Positions 9,111 through 18,990 of a stretch of 64,000 nt of DNA are shown here, in pieces. The notes beneath the pieces were generated by a model. The model was not told the origin of the DNA. It did no database searches and was given only the letters and a program-made list of their open reading frames with translations. The first letter of the stretch is position 1; each line of letters opens with the position of its first letter. Location of the stretch: the NCBI GenBank assembly GCA_000285855.2, contig HE978651.1, positions 3,126,361 to 3,190,360 of the forward strand, written 5' to 3'. Source of the stretch: Ruminococcus sp. JC304 (GTDB taxonomy: Bacteria; Bacillota; Clostridia; Lachnospirales; Lachnospiraceae). Both the position numbers and the translations under genes were made by a program.

Positions 9111-10454
9111 TTATTTGGTATGAAATAACTCCTCTGCCTTCGGAGCCCAATGCTCTGCATAGGCATCACACTTCGCGCAGAGATGTTCTGCTGTTTCCGG
9201 AGACTGAAGATCTGTTGATTTGGCACCGGACTTCTCTACCATCTGGCGGAGCAGCTTCGGATTCTCCAGCATCGGACACGGACGGAGCATATTTTCATTG
9301 AAAGGCTGACCGTCATGATATGCCATGAAAATCGGGCTCTTCAGTGCTTCCAGCAGTGTGTTATCATAAATGTTGGAATTGGAATAATGGATAAATACGC
9401 AAGGATCCACGTCACCATTTGCATTGATATGGAGATAACGTCTTCCACCAGCAATACATCCACCTACATATTCTGCATCATTCTGGAAATCCATACTGAA
9501 AATAGACTTGGTCTGACGGAATTTACGTATCTGATGATACATTTTCTCACGCTGCTGTGGATTTGGCATCAGTTCTACTACTGCATCGTTTCCGGTTGGC
9601 ATATAATGGAAGAACCATACAAATAGAGCCCCACAGTCAATAATTTTGTCAAAATATTCTTCACTGCTTACACTGTCCACATTGGCAGAGGTATAGCATG
9701 TAGAAATACCAAAAGGAAGCTTATGAGCCTTCAGCAGCTCCATAGCATGCATAACCTTGGCATATACTCCCTCTCCACGGCGTCCGTCATTTGCTTCCTC
9801 AGAACCTTCCAGACTAATAGCCGGAACAAAATTCTTTACACGGAGCATTTCCTGGCAGAATTCCTCATCGATCAGAGTTCCGTTTGTAAATGAAAGGAAC
9901 TCACAGTCTGGATATTTCTCACAGATACGGATCAGGTCTTTTTTGCGGACCAGAGGTTCACCGCCAGTATAAATATACATGTATGTACCAAGCTTTCTGC
10001 CCTGCTCTACAATAGAACAGATAGTATCAAAATCAAGATTCAGCTTATGTCCGTATTCTGCCGCCCAGCATCCTGTGCAGTGCAGATTACAGGCACTGGT
10101 AGGATCCAGCAGGATTGCCCATGGTACATTACAGTTATTTTTCTCAGATACCTCTTCCTGAATGGCACTGCCCTTCAGGCTGGCATTGATGATAAAATTG
10201 GTGAAGAATGCCTCACGTACACCTGGATCCAGTTCATAAATTCTCAGGATCAGTTTATACCAGTTACTATTTTTATCCTGGATTGCATTTCTGATTGCAT
10301 TTCTCTGGTTTTCATACCAGCCATCCGGAACTACCTTATCAATCAGCTCCATTAATTTTGGTATATTTACTTCAGGATCCTTCTCAAGATAGCCTAATCC
10401 TGTTTTAACGGCAGCGATCAGGGCCGCCTGTTTTGCTTTATCCATGATATTCAT
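9111..10454 (-). CDS. Radical SAM protein with N-terminal helical domain (function unknown)
   Basis: A 447-residue protein. After about 100 residues of helical N-terminus it has the radical SAM cluster motif CNLHCTGCW (cysteines near 119, 123 and 126) and the YTGGEPL segment that binds SAM. C-terminal cysteines occur in GGCIAGGRR, VDPCVFIHY, RPCPML and a final CAKCDAYAEHW, a SPASM-like pattern for extra iron-sulfur clusters. The start ATG follows AAGGAGGAGTAAGATT. It lies 46 bases after the HdeD-like gene and is probably cotranscribed. Substrate is not known; no peptide precursor was seen nearby. Confidence 0.85.
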   Translation of the reverse strand: MNIMDKAKQAALIAAVKTGLGYLEKDPEVNIPKLMELIDKVVPDGWYENQRNAIRNAIQDKNSNWYKLILRIYELDPGVREAFFTNFIINASLKGSAIQEEVSEKNNCNVPWAILLDPTSACNLHCTGCWAAEYGHKLNLDFDTICSIVEQGRKLGTYMYIYTGGEPLVRKKDLIRICEKYPDCEFLSFTNGTLIDEEFCQEMLRVKNFVPAISLEGSEEANDGRRGEGVYAKVMHAMELLKAHKLPFGISTCYTSANVDSVSSEEYFDKIIDCGALFVWFFHYMPTGNDAVVELMPNPQQREKMYHQIRKFRQTKSIFSMDFQNDAEYVGGCIAGGRRYLHINANGDVDPCVFIHYSNSNIYDNTLLEALKSPIFMAYHDGQPFNENMLRPCPMLENPKLLRQMVEKSGAKSTDLQSPETAEHLCAKCDAYAEHWAPKAEELFHTK

Positions 10455-10499
10455 AATCTTACTCCTCCTTGTTGTAATGTAGTATTTATAGTATTTAAT

Positions 10500-11081
10500 T
10501 TAATACTCGTCCATATCTATGATATCCTGTCTCTGATTTTTGATGATTTTCACTGTATAAATAACAACACACAGATTCAGGATTCCCTCAAACAGAACGG
10601 AAACTCCCACCAGGATCATCATAACCTCTGCCGCCTCAAAAGGCCTGATCAGAAGCAGCACTCCCAGAACCCCTGTAAGAATCGCCATCAGCAAGATTCT
10701 CCACCAGAGACTTAATCCGAATTTCTTGGCATCTATGGACATCTGGATTTTGAAAAGTGCATCCGCAAGTATGAGAACACCAAAGATTCCAAAGATCAGG
10801 TTCACCACCAGATTTCTCCGTACAATAATGATCACGCCCACAGCTGCCATCAACACTCCGAATGCCAGATCAAACTGAAATGCCAGACAGTAAAAATCCC
10901 TGGAAAAGTATCCTATGATTTTGATACATCCATATGCTATGAGCATGATCCCCACTGCTGTACAGAATACTGCCATAGAACAATCAGGCCAGATGATCAG
11001 GCAAATTCCCAGGATCATAAATAAAACTGACATAACAATATATCCGTTTTTTGCCAGCTTTAACTGTTTCAATGCATCCAT
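10500..11081 (-). CDS. HdeD-like membrane protein (DUF308)
   Basis: A 193-residue protein made of about six hydrophobic segments in two related halves, with the glycine-rich helices and LxxGILxIxxP-like turns of the HdeD/DUF308 family. E. coli HdeD is an acid-resistance membrane protein, but the role in clostridia is unknown. The start ATG follows GGAAGGAGGAGAGAAAG. The C-terminus is charged (NQRQDIIDMDEY). It is the first gene of a two-gene unit with the radical SAM protein. Confidence 0.8.
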   Translation of the reverse strand: MDALKQLKLAKNGYIVMSVLFMILGICLIIWPDCSMAVFCTAVGIMLIAYGCIKIIGYFSRDFYCLAFQFDLAFGVLMAAVGVIIIVRRNLVVNLIFGIFGVLILADALFKIQMSIDAKKFGLSLWWRILLMAILTGVLGVLLLIRPFEAAEVMMILVGVSVLFEGILNLCVVIYTVKIIKNQRQDIIDMDEY

Positions 11082-11164
11082 CTTTCTCTCCTCCTTCCAT
11101 ATTATTTTACAGCCATTCCTTTTATGTCTGTTATTATAGCTGTGATAAAATTAACAATAAATAG

Positions 11165-11206
11165 ACAAAAAAAAGCTCATGTCCAAAAATCAGACATGAG
11201 CTTTAT
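11165..11206 (-). terminator. Terminator of the TetR gene
   Basis: Perfect arms AAAGCTCATGTC (11172-11183) and GACATGAGCTTT (11193-11204), followed on the minus strand by eight Ts. It separates the TetR gene from the HdeD-like gene. Confidence 0.85.
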
Positions 11207-11216
11207 TTTGTATAAG

Positions 11217-11771
11217 TTAAAATCCATTCATAACTGTATGCAGTTCCCGGTGCTTCTCCATCACTTCAGCGGCCTGGCGCATTTCTGTCCCCAGATTCTC
11301 TTCCAGTCCATGATCCAGCCATTCTATCAATATCCCTACAAAAAGGCATTTATAGTACCTGATCAGTGTCTGGATTTCATTTTCCTCCAACTGGAATTTA
11401 TTTCTGTTCTTTTTAAAATACTCCGTGATAATATATAGGATAACATCATTCATATAGATCAGAAAAGTGTCCCGCTTCACTGATTTGTATGCATTCAGCA
11501 TCAGCTTACGGTTATCCCGGGCTAAAGATGCCATTTCCTCCATACATTCCAGAATAGAGTTTTTTTCCTGAGGTGCTTCCTGGATTTCGTCCCATTTCCT
11601 TTTCAGAATAAACTCTACTACATCCGGAATATCACGGAAATGATAATAAAACGTATTCCGGTTCACTCCACACCGCTCCACAATATCCCTGACTGTAACC
11701 TTGGACATTGGTTTCTCGTCCAATATTTCCGTAAAAGTCTTTGCAATTATCTCTTTTGTAAAACCAGACAT
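11217..11771 (-). CDS. TetR/AcrR-family transcriptional regulator
   Basis: The start at the third in-frame ATG (MSGFTKEIIAKTF) is favoured because GAGGAAAGGG lies just upstream; an ATG 18 bases earlier has none. The 184-residue product has an N-terminal TetR HTH (VTVRDIVERCGVNRNTFYYHF) and an all-helical C-terminal domain like TetR_C_8 of the DhaS-type regulators. It follows the GH3 gene by about 170 bases on the same strand, without an evident promoter of its own, so it could be cotranscribed with GH3. Ligand unknown. Confidence 0.82.
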   Translation of the reverse strand: MSGFTKEIIAKTFTEILDEKPMSKVTVRDIVERCGVNRNTFYYHFRDIPDVVEFILKRKWDEIQEAPQEKNSILECMEEMASLARDNRKLMLNAYKSVKRDTFLIYMNDVILYIITEYFKKNRNKFQLEENEIQTLIRYYKCLFVGILIEWLDHGLEENLGTEMRQAAEVMEKHRELHTVMNGF

Positions 11772-11941
11772 ATACCCTTTCCTCATCATACTGTTCTAAT
11801 TCCGTCAATTGTCATCCTTCTCTGAACAGCCGTTCCGCACTCTGAAAACATCATGCATCCCATGATCTCCCAACGGGTCCTGAGCATTGGTATAATTATG
11901 CCACAAATTAAAGCGGATTGCAAGCTTTCCAGTAATTGGTC

Positions 11942-14707
11942 TTACCTATTTGGAGTAAATAAAATTTCTTTTATTTCCAGATTATCTGCTCCATAGTACA
12001 ATTTAATATAGTGATTATGCCCAAAAGACATGTCAAAAGGCCGGCTTTCCTCTACCCATTTTCCATTTGTTCCCTGTACAGAAACTGTCATCTTATGAAT
12101 ATTATCCATAAATACAGAAATTGGAAGCTGCGCCAGTTCACCAAGCTCTGATCTCAATACAAATTTCACAGTGAATTCTCCCATATAATCATTGGTCACT
12201 GCCAAAATATCCGTATTTCCCTTTGCAGGATGAAGAAGGCTGCCATCCACCACCATCTCCTGTGTTTCAGGATCACTGGTAATGGCGATCAGATCACCGG
12301 CATCCACATCATCTGCTTCCTTTGTATTCATAGCTTCCAGCTCTTCTGCACAGATTCTGTCTGTCAAAAGGAGAATAGATGGGCTTTTTAACAGGAATCC
12401 CAGAATATTAGCCGCATTTCTCTGCAGTTCTCCCAGTGTCAGTTTTCCTGCATGAAGCATTTCCTCCACATCATCTTTCTCCGGATTTGCTTTGGCATCA
12501 CTTACTACCATATAAATATCATTCTGGGCTGCTACCATGGGAGCCTTTACCGAAACCTCTGCCTGATGACCTTCGTAGTTGGATTTTGCCCACCAGTCAG
12601 TCATGACAATTCCCTCAAATCCCCACTCTTTACGAAGGATCGTTGTACACAGATCATAGCTTCCCGCAGTCCAAAGTCCATTTACACTTCCATAGGTAGT
12701 CATTACAGAACGGGCACCACCTTCCCTTACTGCCATCTCAAAACCCTTCAGGTAAATTTCCCTGAGGCATCTCTCAGACATTACAGAATCTGAAGTACTT
12801 CTTCCTACTTCCTGATTATTGCCGCAGAAATGCTTGATAGTACTGCCAATTCCGGACTTGGCCATTGCCTTCACCTGAGCTGCGCAGATTCTTCCTGTCA
12901 GAAGAGGATCCTCGGAAATATACTCAAAATTTCGTCCGTTCAGCGGATTTCTGTGAATGTTCATACCAGGTCCCAGGAGAGAATCGATCTTATTCAGACG
13001 CAGTTCCTTACCCGTCATCTCATATAAATCACCTACAAGCTCTGTATTAAAAGTACATCCCAGTGCAGTTCCGTTTGGAAGGGAAAACGCCTTTGTGCCA
13101 CAATCCATGCGAATACCGGAGGGGCCATCTGCACAGCAGCCCACCGGGATTCCCAGTGCTTTCATGGACTCTGTCACACCACCAAATGCAGCCGCTGTTC
13201 CCGGCGTTACCTTGGGACTGCACATGCCCTCTCCACGGAACATAGCGATCAGATCTTCCTCTCTGATCTGTGCCACAAAGTTCTCCATAGATACCTTGCC
13301 ATCCAGCACATCCACCAGCTTATATCCTTTGTCTCCCGTATAAGCCAGAGTTTCCGGAAGATTCTGTTTTCTCCGCTCCTGAAGATCTACAGTACGGACA
13401 GGCACTTCCTCTGTCACCGCCTGATAACTTCCGTCCGGCATCAGCACAGCTTTCATTCTGCTGAACTTCTCAACCGGGGCATAGGCCTCCTGCAGTTTTT
13501 CAACTACACGGAATTTTTCCTCGTAACAGCCTGCAGACTCTGCACTTCTCACATCGCTGCCCACAAAAATCTCATAAGTGCCTTCTTCCAACACATAACA
13601 GGATTTGTGACCGGTCACACCACTGTCATCGTAAGAAGTGAGATCGTATTTGGGAATCACAATAACAACCTCTTCCTTTTCTCCAGGCTTCAGCTCCCCT
13701 GTCTTCGCAAATCCGATCAGCCTTCTGGCCGGATTTCCCAGTTTACCCTGGGGCACTTTTGCATAGACCTGCACTACCTCTTTTCCCTTCACAGCTCCGG
13801 TATTGACAACCTCTGCTGCCACTGTAAGTTCCTCTTCTGTATCCTTCAGAATCTCTGCTTTTATTCCGAAACCTGTATAGGATAATCCATATCCAAAGGG
13901 ATAAAGCACCTTGTCCTTTGCAAAGGTCTCAAAATAACGATAGCCTACATAAATGTCTTCTTTATAATAATTCTTAAACTGATCGCCAAAGTTCTCTGTA
14001 GAGGGATAATCCTCGATTCGCTCTGCAATGGTATCAGTCAGCTTACCACAGGCGCAGACCTTACCGGTCAGCACATCTACCACGCCATTTCCGCCTTCCT
14101 GTCCACCTTGCCATGCATACAGGACAGCCTGTGGGTGATATTTCTTCACCCAGCTCATGTCAATAATATTGCCAACGTTCAGCACTACAACTGTGCGCTT
14201 GCTTGCCTGGCAGACCCGGCGGATCATATCCTCCTCTGTCTCAGTCAGACAATAGCTTCCCGGTCCAGCATTATTATCCTGATCCTCACCGGCGGTTCTT
14301 CCGATAATAACCAGAGAAACATCATTGTCACGGGCGCATCCAAGCATCTCATCCGTAACCTCCATCTCCTTCTGGCACCAGGGCACACGACCCCAGCCCT
14401 GTCCCTCATCAAAAGGATTTTCTCTGATCCAATCCTCATAAATTCCCATCAGCTTCTCATCCAGGCAGATTTCCTTACAAGCCTTCAATGCGTCCAGAAT
14501 CCCCACAACATACCTGGTATTCACCAGACCGCCGGATCCCAGTCCACTCTTATAATAATGAAATGCCATACGTCCAAAAACAGCAACCCGTTCTCCTTCC
14601 CTAAGAGGCAGAGCCTGTCCTTCATTTTCCAGCAAAACGCAGCCTTCCGCTGTTGCCTGTCTGGCCAATACCGCATATCTCTCAAGATCCAATTTATAAT
14701 TCTTCAT
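11942..14707 (-). CDS. Beta-glucosidase, glycoside hydrolase family 3 (permuted domain order)
   Basis: About 921 residues. The domain order is reversed relative to most GH3 enzymes. The C-terminal-type GH3 domain comes first (residues 1-260, AEGCVLLENEGQALPL, with GRTAGEDQDN), then a fibronectin-III-like domain (about 300-400), then the catalytic TIM barrel. The barrel carries DGPSGIRMD, the FxGNNQE loop and the nucleophile Asp in IVMTDWW near residue 703. This order is known from Ruminococcus albus and Butyrivibrio enzymes that release glucose from beta-glucosides. No signal peptide, so it is cytoplasmic. The ATG is used; a TTG six bases upstream is an alternative. Confidence 0.9.
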   Translation of the reverse strand: MKNYKLDLERYAVLARQATAEGCVLLENEGQALPLREGERVAVFGRMAFHYYKSGLGSGGLVNTRYVVGILDALKACKEICLDEKLMGIYEDWIRENPFDEGQGWGRVPWCQKEMEVTDEMLGCARDNDVSLVIIGRTAGEDQDNNAGPGSYCLTETEEDMIRRVCQASKRTVVVLNVGNIIDMSWVKKYHPQAVLYAWQGGQEGGNGVVDVLTGKVCACGKLTDTIAERIEDYPSTENFGDQFKNYYKEDIYVGYRYFETFAKDKVLYPFGYGLSYTGFGIKAEILKDTEEELTVAAEVVNTGAVKGKEVVQVYAKVPQGKLGNPARRLIGFAKTGELKPGEKEEVVIVIPKYDLTSYDDSGVTGHKSCYVLEEGTYEIFVGSDVRSAESAGCYEEKFRVVEKLQEAYAPVEKFSRMKAVLMPDGSYQAVTEEVPVRTVDLQERRKQNLPETLAYTGDKGYKLVDVLDGKVSMENFVAQIREEDLIAMFRGEGMCSPKVTPGTAAAFGGVTESMKALGIPVGCCADGPSGIRMDCGTKAFSLPNGTALGCTFNTELVGDLYEMTGKELRLNKIDSLLGPGMNIHRNPLNGRNFEYISEDPLLTGRICAAQVKAMAKSGIGSTIKHFCGNNQEVGRSTSDSVMSERCLREIYLKGFEMAVREGGARSVMTTYGSVNGLWTAGSYDLCTTILRKEWGFEGIVMTDWWAKSNYEGHQAEVSVKAPMVAAQNDIYMVVSDAKANPEKDDVEEMLHAGKLTLGELQRNAANILGFLLKSPSILLLTDRICAEELEAMNTKEADDVDAGDLIAITSDPETQEMVVDGSLLHPAKGNTDILAVTNDYMGEFTVKFVLRSELGELAQLPISVFMDNIHKMTVSVQGTNGKWVEESRPFDMSFGHNHYIKLYYGADNLEIKEILFTPNR

Positions 14708-14732
14708 AAGCAATCTTCCACCCCTTTACTTC

Positions 14733-14760
14733 ATATTATCCTTATCCGATATTACCACAA
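14733..14760 (-). promoter_or_regulatory. Candidate sigma-A promoter of the GH3 gene
   Basis: On the minus strand, TTGTGG (14760-14755) and TAATAT (14738-14733) are separated by 16 bases, ending 26 bases before the start codon. Confidence 0.45.
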
Positions 14761-14787
14761 ACCACCCTCTCTGCATACCCAAAACAG

Positions 14788-14813
14788 TTTCGAAATTATT
14801 TTTCGAAATTATT
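14788..14813. repeat. Two perfect tandem copies of a 13-bp unit, TTTCGAAATTATT
   Basis: TTTCGAAATTATT occurs twice without a gap, followed by a partial third copy (TTTCG). Each unit contains the palindrome TTCGAA. It sits between the histidine-kinase stop (14819) and the candidate GH3 promoter, a position suited to an operator. Confidence 0.6.
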
Positions 14814-14818
14814 TTCGT

Positions 14819-16495
14819 TCATTCTACATGGGTCTTCGGAAACTTCATACAGATTTCTGTTCCGCACCCTTCTTCACTTCGCAATATAACACTGCCTTTC
14901 AACGTGCCCACCGCATGCTTCACAATAGAAAGTCCCAGTCCGGTACCACCAATCTCTTTGGAATGACTTTTATCCACTCTGTAAAATCTCTCAAAAACTC
15001 TATCCTGATCTTCCCTTGGAATTCCCACGCCTGTATCCTTAACCACAATCTGTATCTCATGTGCAGTCTGAGTCAGAAAAACGCTTACACTTCCGTCATT
15101 TCGATTATACTTAATGGCATTATCGCAGACATTATAAACCGCTTCTTCCAGAAGTGTCCGGACTGCTTCCATCTTCATACTATCCCCGCAAATATAAAGA
15201 TGCACATTCATACTCTGTGCTTTCTCCTTCAGGCTTTCAAAGGCATTCTTACAAACCTGATAAACATCCACCGGCTCCCAGGTGTAGGATGTTTTTTCCT
15301 CGTCAAGCTGGGAAATCTGGATCACATCCTCAACCAGCTGCAATAATCTCTGGGATTCCTTATAAATACGTTCTGCAAATTTTGGAATATCCTCCTCCCT
15401 CACCAGACCATCCTGCATGATCTCTGCAAATCCCGAGATAGAAGTCAAAGGAGTTTTCAGCTCATGAGAAACATTGGCAGAAAATTCTCTCCGCAGATTC
15501 TCCCTCTCCAGCTTTTCTGTCACATTTACAAGGAGAATCACAGCACCTTCTGTTTTCTGTCCACGTACCACAGGATTGGCGATCAGCTGAATATCGCTTC
15601 CGTTTAATTTCAGTATCAGTTCCGCATGTTCCCCGCCAAGTACCTGCTCGATTGCATGTCTGAAATCTTCTGCGCGATCCAGACAGTAAACGCTTTCTCC
15701 CTGACTCACCTTATCCACACGGAACAAACTCCAGGCACTGGAATTGGCAGAAAGAATCATAGTATACTTATCGATCACAATCAGGCCTTCCTGCATATTT
15801 TCTGTAATAAGTGAAAATTCTGCCTGCTGCTGTTTTGCCAGCTCCAGCTGATTCTGAATTTCCCGGTTCTGTCTGTGTATCTTACTTAAAAGCGGAGAAA
15901 GCTCCTCATAGATCTGATTCTCTTCCGGATGCTCCAGATCCAGTTCATTCACCGGTTTTACAATTCTTTTCGATATCACTGATGCCATAATTCCGGATAA
16001 GATCAGCATCAGAAATAAAACCAGGACTAAAGGAAGTACAAGATTTCCAACTAAGGCAAGCACAGAATCCTGAGTACCTGAGACTCTCAAAACTGTACCG
16101 TCTTTCAGCCTCTGCGCATAATAAATGGTTTTCTCAGAAAGTGTATCCGAATATCTGGAAGATTCTCCTACACCATATTTCTCTGCCTTTTGGAACTCTT
16201 TCCTGTTGCTGTGGTTTTCCATCTCAGCAGCATCTGCCTTATTATCATAAATGACTGTTCCATCCTGATCAATGTAGGTAATTCTTGAATTTTTATCCTT
16301 TATATTTTTGAGATAATCTACTCCCTGCTGCTCTACTCCATATGCCAGATAAAGCGCTTCCTTTGACAGTTCTTTGCGCATCTGCCCGTCAAAATCATTG
16401 TACAGTATTCCCATGACAGCAGCCAGCCCTACTGCCAGAACCAATGCACAGACCAGCATGGTAGACTTAAATATTTTTTTTGTCAATTTTTTCAC
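14819..16495 (-). CDS. phoR: PhoR-like sensor histidine kinase
   Basis: A 558-residue kinase with a GTG start preceded by AGGAAAGGGAA. Transmembrane helices lie at about 12-32 and 162-184, enclosing an extracellular sensor domain. A PAS domain (about 235-325), HisKA with VSHELKTPLTSISG (His near 342) and HATPase_c (NAIKYN, DTGVGIP, GGTGLGLSIVKH) follow. It comes after phoU with a 160-base gap containing a hairpin. Position and architecture point to the phosphate-starvation sensor. The cognate PhoP/PhoB regulator, normally adjacent, is not in this window. Confidence 0.85.
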   Translation of the reverse strand: MKKLTKKIFKSTMLVCALVLAVGLAAVMGILYNDFDGQMRKELSKEALYLAYGVEQQGVDYLKNIKDKNSRITYIDQDGTVIYDNKADAAEMENHSNRKEFQKAEKYGVGESSRYSDTLSEKTIYYAQRLKDGTVLRVSGTQDSVLALVGNLVLPLVLVLFLMLILSGIMASVISKRIVKPVNELDLEHPEENQIYEELSPLLSKIHRQNREIQNQLELAKQQQAEFSLITENMQEGLIVIDKYTMILSANSSAWSLFRVDKVSQGESVYCLDRAEDFRHAIEQVLGGEHAELILKLNGSDIQLIANPVVRGQKTEGAVILLVNVTEKLERENLRREFSANVSHELKTPLTSISGFAEIMQDGLVREEDIPKFAERIYKESQRLLQLVEDVIQISQLDEEKTSYTWEPVDVYQVCKNAFESLKEKAQSMNVHLYICGDSMKMEAVRTLLEEAVYNVCDNAIKYNRNDGSVSVFLTQTAHEIQIVVKDTGVGIPREDQDRVFERFYRVDKSHSKEIGGTGLGLSIVKHAVGTLKGSVILRSEEGCGTEICMKFPKTHVE

Positions 16496-16574
16496 TTCCC
16501 TTTCCTGTTAATCGTCAAACAGATAAAATCATCTGAGTCCACTGTTCTCTGATCATTATATCTGATATACTCAA

Positions 16575-16605
16575 ATATCCGCAAGCGATTCCCGCCTGCG
16601 GATAT
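16575..16605 (-). other. Intercistronic hairpin between phoU and phoR
   Basis: ATATCCGCA (16575-16583) and TGCGGATAT (16597-16605) form a 9-bp stem. The following minus-strand bases (TTGAGT) are not a clear U tract, so partial termination is more likely than full termination. Confidence 0.5.
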
Positions 16606-16654
16606 AGCCTGTCCCTGTTATCATTGATAGGATTTCTGATAAGGAACTCTGTTT

Positions 16655-17317
16655 TTAATTATTCTGATGCTCGTTATTTCTGTGTACTCCGGTGATAGAA
16701 TACTCAACCCATTCTGCAATATTCACAGCATGATCTCCGATACGCTCAAAGTATTTGGCTGTCATAAGAAGATCCAGACCTGTTTTTGCATCCAGATTTC
16801 CTCCGTAGATCATATCTGCAAGCTTTGATTTTATTTCATTAAATGCATCATCCACCAAATCATCATTACGGATTACATTCCTGCAAAGCTCCAGATCACT
16901 TTTCACAAAAGAATCTACGCTTTCAGTTACCATGGTAACCGTATCCTCTGCCATTTTTGTAATGGTTTCAGGAATGGAAGTCGCATTTTTTGCAATGTAT
17001 AAAGAAAGGTCTGCAATATCAGCAGCCTGATCTCCGATACGTTCCATATCAGAAACCATTTTCAAAGCTGCGGAGATTTCTCTCAGATCTCTTGCAACCG
17101 GATGCTGATGCAGAAGCAGACTCATGCAGAGATTCTCAATTTCTCTTTCCTTAGCATCAATATCTCTGTCGGTATCAAATACCTGTCGGGCCATCTCTTC
17201 ATTCTGAGCTGCGGAAATCGCTTTTGCAGAAAGAGAAATTGCCTTTTCACAATAGCTTCCCAGAGTAATGAGCTGGACATGCAGCTCCTCCAGCTGTCTC
17301 TCAAAATACTTTGACAT
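16655..17317 (-). CDS. phoU: Phosphate signalling/transport regulator PhoU
   Basis: About 220 residues forming two PhoU three-helix repeats, each with the metal-binding E/DxxxD pattern (VSDMERIGDQAADIA near 90 and MTAKYFERIGDHAVNIAEW near 190). PhoU couples the Pst importer to PhoR and represses the Pho response when phosphate is plentiful. The ATG start is preceded by AGGAAGG lying inside the pstB end; a TTG six bases earlier is possible. It is the fifth gene of the pst operon. Confidence 0.95.
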   Translation of the reverse strand: MSKYFERQLEELHVQLITLGSYCEKAISLSAKAISAAQNEEMARQVFDTDRDIDAKEREIENLCMSLLLHQHPVARDLREISAALKMVSDMERIGDQAADIADLSLYIAKNATSIPETITKMAEDTVTMVTESVDSFVKSDLELCRNVIRNDDLVDDAFNEIKSKLADMIYGGNLDAKTGLDLLMTAKYFERIGDHAVNIAEWVEYSITGVHRNNEHQNN

Positions 17318-17319
17318 AA

Positions 17320-18078
17320 TCAACCAAACCTTCCTGTAATATAATCCTCTGTACGCTTGTCAGAAGGCATAGAGAACAATTTATCAGTATCATCAAATTC
17401 AACTACCTCTCCCAGAAGGAAGAAAGCTGTTTTATCAGAAATACGGGTGGCCTGCTGCATATTATGAGTTACCATAACAATGGTATAATCCTTCTTTAAC
17501 TCCATCGCCAGCTCCTCGATCTTGGAAGTTGAGATAGGGTCAAGTGCAGATGTAGGCTCATCCATCAGAAGTACCTCAGGCTGAACTGCCAGTGCTCTGG
17601 CAATGCAAAGTCTCTGCTGCTGTCCGCCGGACATACCCAGTGCGCTTTTTTTCAATCTATCCTTTACTTCATCCCAGATTGCCGCGTCACGGAGAGATTT
17701 CTCCACAATATCATCCAGTCTGGCTTTGGAACGGATACCGTGAGTTCTTGGTCCATATGCAATGTTATCATAAATGCTCATAGGGAAAGGATTAGGCTTC
17801 TGGAATACCATTCCCACTCTTTTTCTCAGGAGATTCACATCCATATCTCCGTAAATATCCTCTCCATCCAATTCCACCTTACCTGTGATCACACATCCCT
17901 CAACCAGATCATTCATACGGTTTAAAGATTTCAGAAGTGTAGATTTACCGCAGCCACTCGGTCCGATAAAAGCTGTGATTTCTTTCTCCGGAATTGCCAT
18001 ATTGATATCTTTCAATGCATGGAATTTTCCGTAATGTAAATTCATATTTTCAACTGTTATTTTTGTGCCATTACTCAT
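17320..18078 (-). CDS. pstB: Phosphate ABC transporter ATP-binding protein PstB
   Basis: A 252-residue ABC ATPase with Walker [10 protein letters not shown] near residue 40, the PstB-specific [11 protein letters not shown] directly after it, Q-loop [15 protein letters not shown], signature MSGGQQQRL near 150 and Walker [12 protein letters not shown]. Length and motifs are those of PstB. It provides energy for phosphate import through PstCA. The start follows AAGGATAAAAGAAC and lies 6 bases after the pstA stop. Confidence 0.97.
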   Translation of the reverse strand: MSNGTKITVENMNLHYGKFHALKDINMAIPEKEITAFIGPSGCGKSTLLKSLNRMNDLVEGCVITGKVELDGEDIYGDMDVNLLRKRVGMVFQKPNPFPMSIYDNIAYGPRTHGIRSKARLDDIVEKSLRDAAIWDEVKDRLKKSALGMSGGQQQRLCIARALAVQPEVLLMDEPTSALDPISTSKIEELAMELKKDYTIVMVTHNMQQATRISDKTAFFLLGEVVEFDDTDKLFSMPSDKRTEDYITGRFG

Positions 18079-18084
18079 GTTCTT

Positions 18085-18990
18085 TTATCCTTTCGCGATT
18101 CTTTTGGCAATAGCTCCGGAGAGGAAATTGATCACCAGAACAAAGGCCAGAATAACTACTGCTGTTGCAGATGCCTGATTCATGTGAAGTCCCTCACCTG
18201 AAAGTACATACATGTGCAGAGCCAGGGTACGTCCGGAACCCATAATATTCTGAGGTACCTCAGCCACAGTACCTGCCGTATAGATTAAGGCTGCTGTTTC
18301 GCCGATGACACGGCCAATGGCCAGGATCACACCTGCCAGAATACCAGGAACTGCTGATGGCAGAACAATGGTAAAAATAGTACGAAGCTTACCTGCACCC
18401 AGTCCAAAGCTTGCTTCACGATAAGAATCCGGAACCGATTTCAAAGCTTCCTCTGCTGTACGCATGATCAGCGGAAGGATCATAATTACCAGTGTAAGAG
18501 CGCCGGACAAAAGGGACAGTCCCCAGTGAAGTGCAGTTACAAAGAACAGCATACCAAACAGACCATATACAATAGAGGGAATTCCTGAAAGTGTTTCCGC
18601 TGTAATACGGATCACTTTCACCAGTTTGCTTCCCTTTCTGGCATATTCTACCAGATAGATTGCTGCAAAGATTCCCAAAGGTGCAGCGATTACCAGGGAA
18701 AGTACTGTAAGTATAAAAGTATTGATCAGAGAAGGCAGTAAAGACAGATTCTCTGAAGTATAATTCAGGCTGAATAAATCTGCTGAAAGATAAGGAATAC
18801 CTTTTACCAGGATATATCCAACCAAAAATACCAGCAGTGCAAAGGTCAGCACAGATGCAAGAAGTGTGATCAATGCCAATACACCGGATCCCGGATGTCT
18901 CAGATAAGATCTCATCTGATCTGCAAAAGAAGATTCATTCTGTTTTTTACCCTTTGGCGCCTCAATAGCTGCCGCTGTCTCAATTTGCAT
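18085..18990 (-). CDS. pstA: Phosphate ABC transporter permease PstA
   Basis: A 301-residue permease with a cytoplasmic N-terminus of about 30 residues and six hydrophobic segments. The EAA-type loop ALKSVPDSYREASFGLGAGK is typical of PstA. The start ATG follows AGGAGGGCAGAAC and overlaps the 3' end of pstC by 11 bases, so the two subunits are translationally coupled. It forms the channel with PstC. Confidence 0.95.
   Translation of the reverse strand: MQIETAAAIEAPKGKKQNESSFADQMRSYLRHPGSGVLALITLLASVLTFALLVFLVGYILVKGIPYLSADLFSLNYTSENLSLLPSLINTFILTVLSLVIAAPLGIFAAIYLVEYARKGSKLVKVIRITAETLSGIPSIVYGLFGMLFFVTALHWGLSLLSGALTLVIMILPLIMRTAEEALKSVPDSYREASFGLGAGKLRTIFTIVLPSAVPGILAGVILAIGRVIGETAALIYTAGTVAEVPQNIMGSGRTLALHMYVLSGEGLHMNQASATAVVILAFVLVINFLSGAIAKRIAKG

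Noticed and set aside
14108-15346. Long plus-strand open frame of about 412 codons opposite GH3 and phoR
   Set aside because: It spans two convincing minus-strand genes and their intergenic gap, lacks a ribosome site and has no recognisable domain; it is an antisense shadow.
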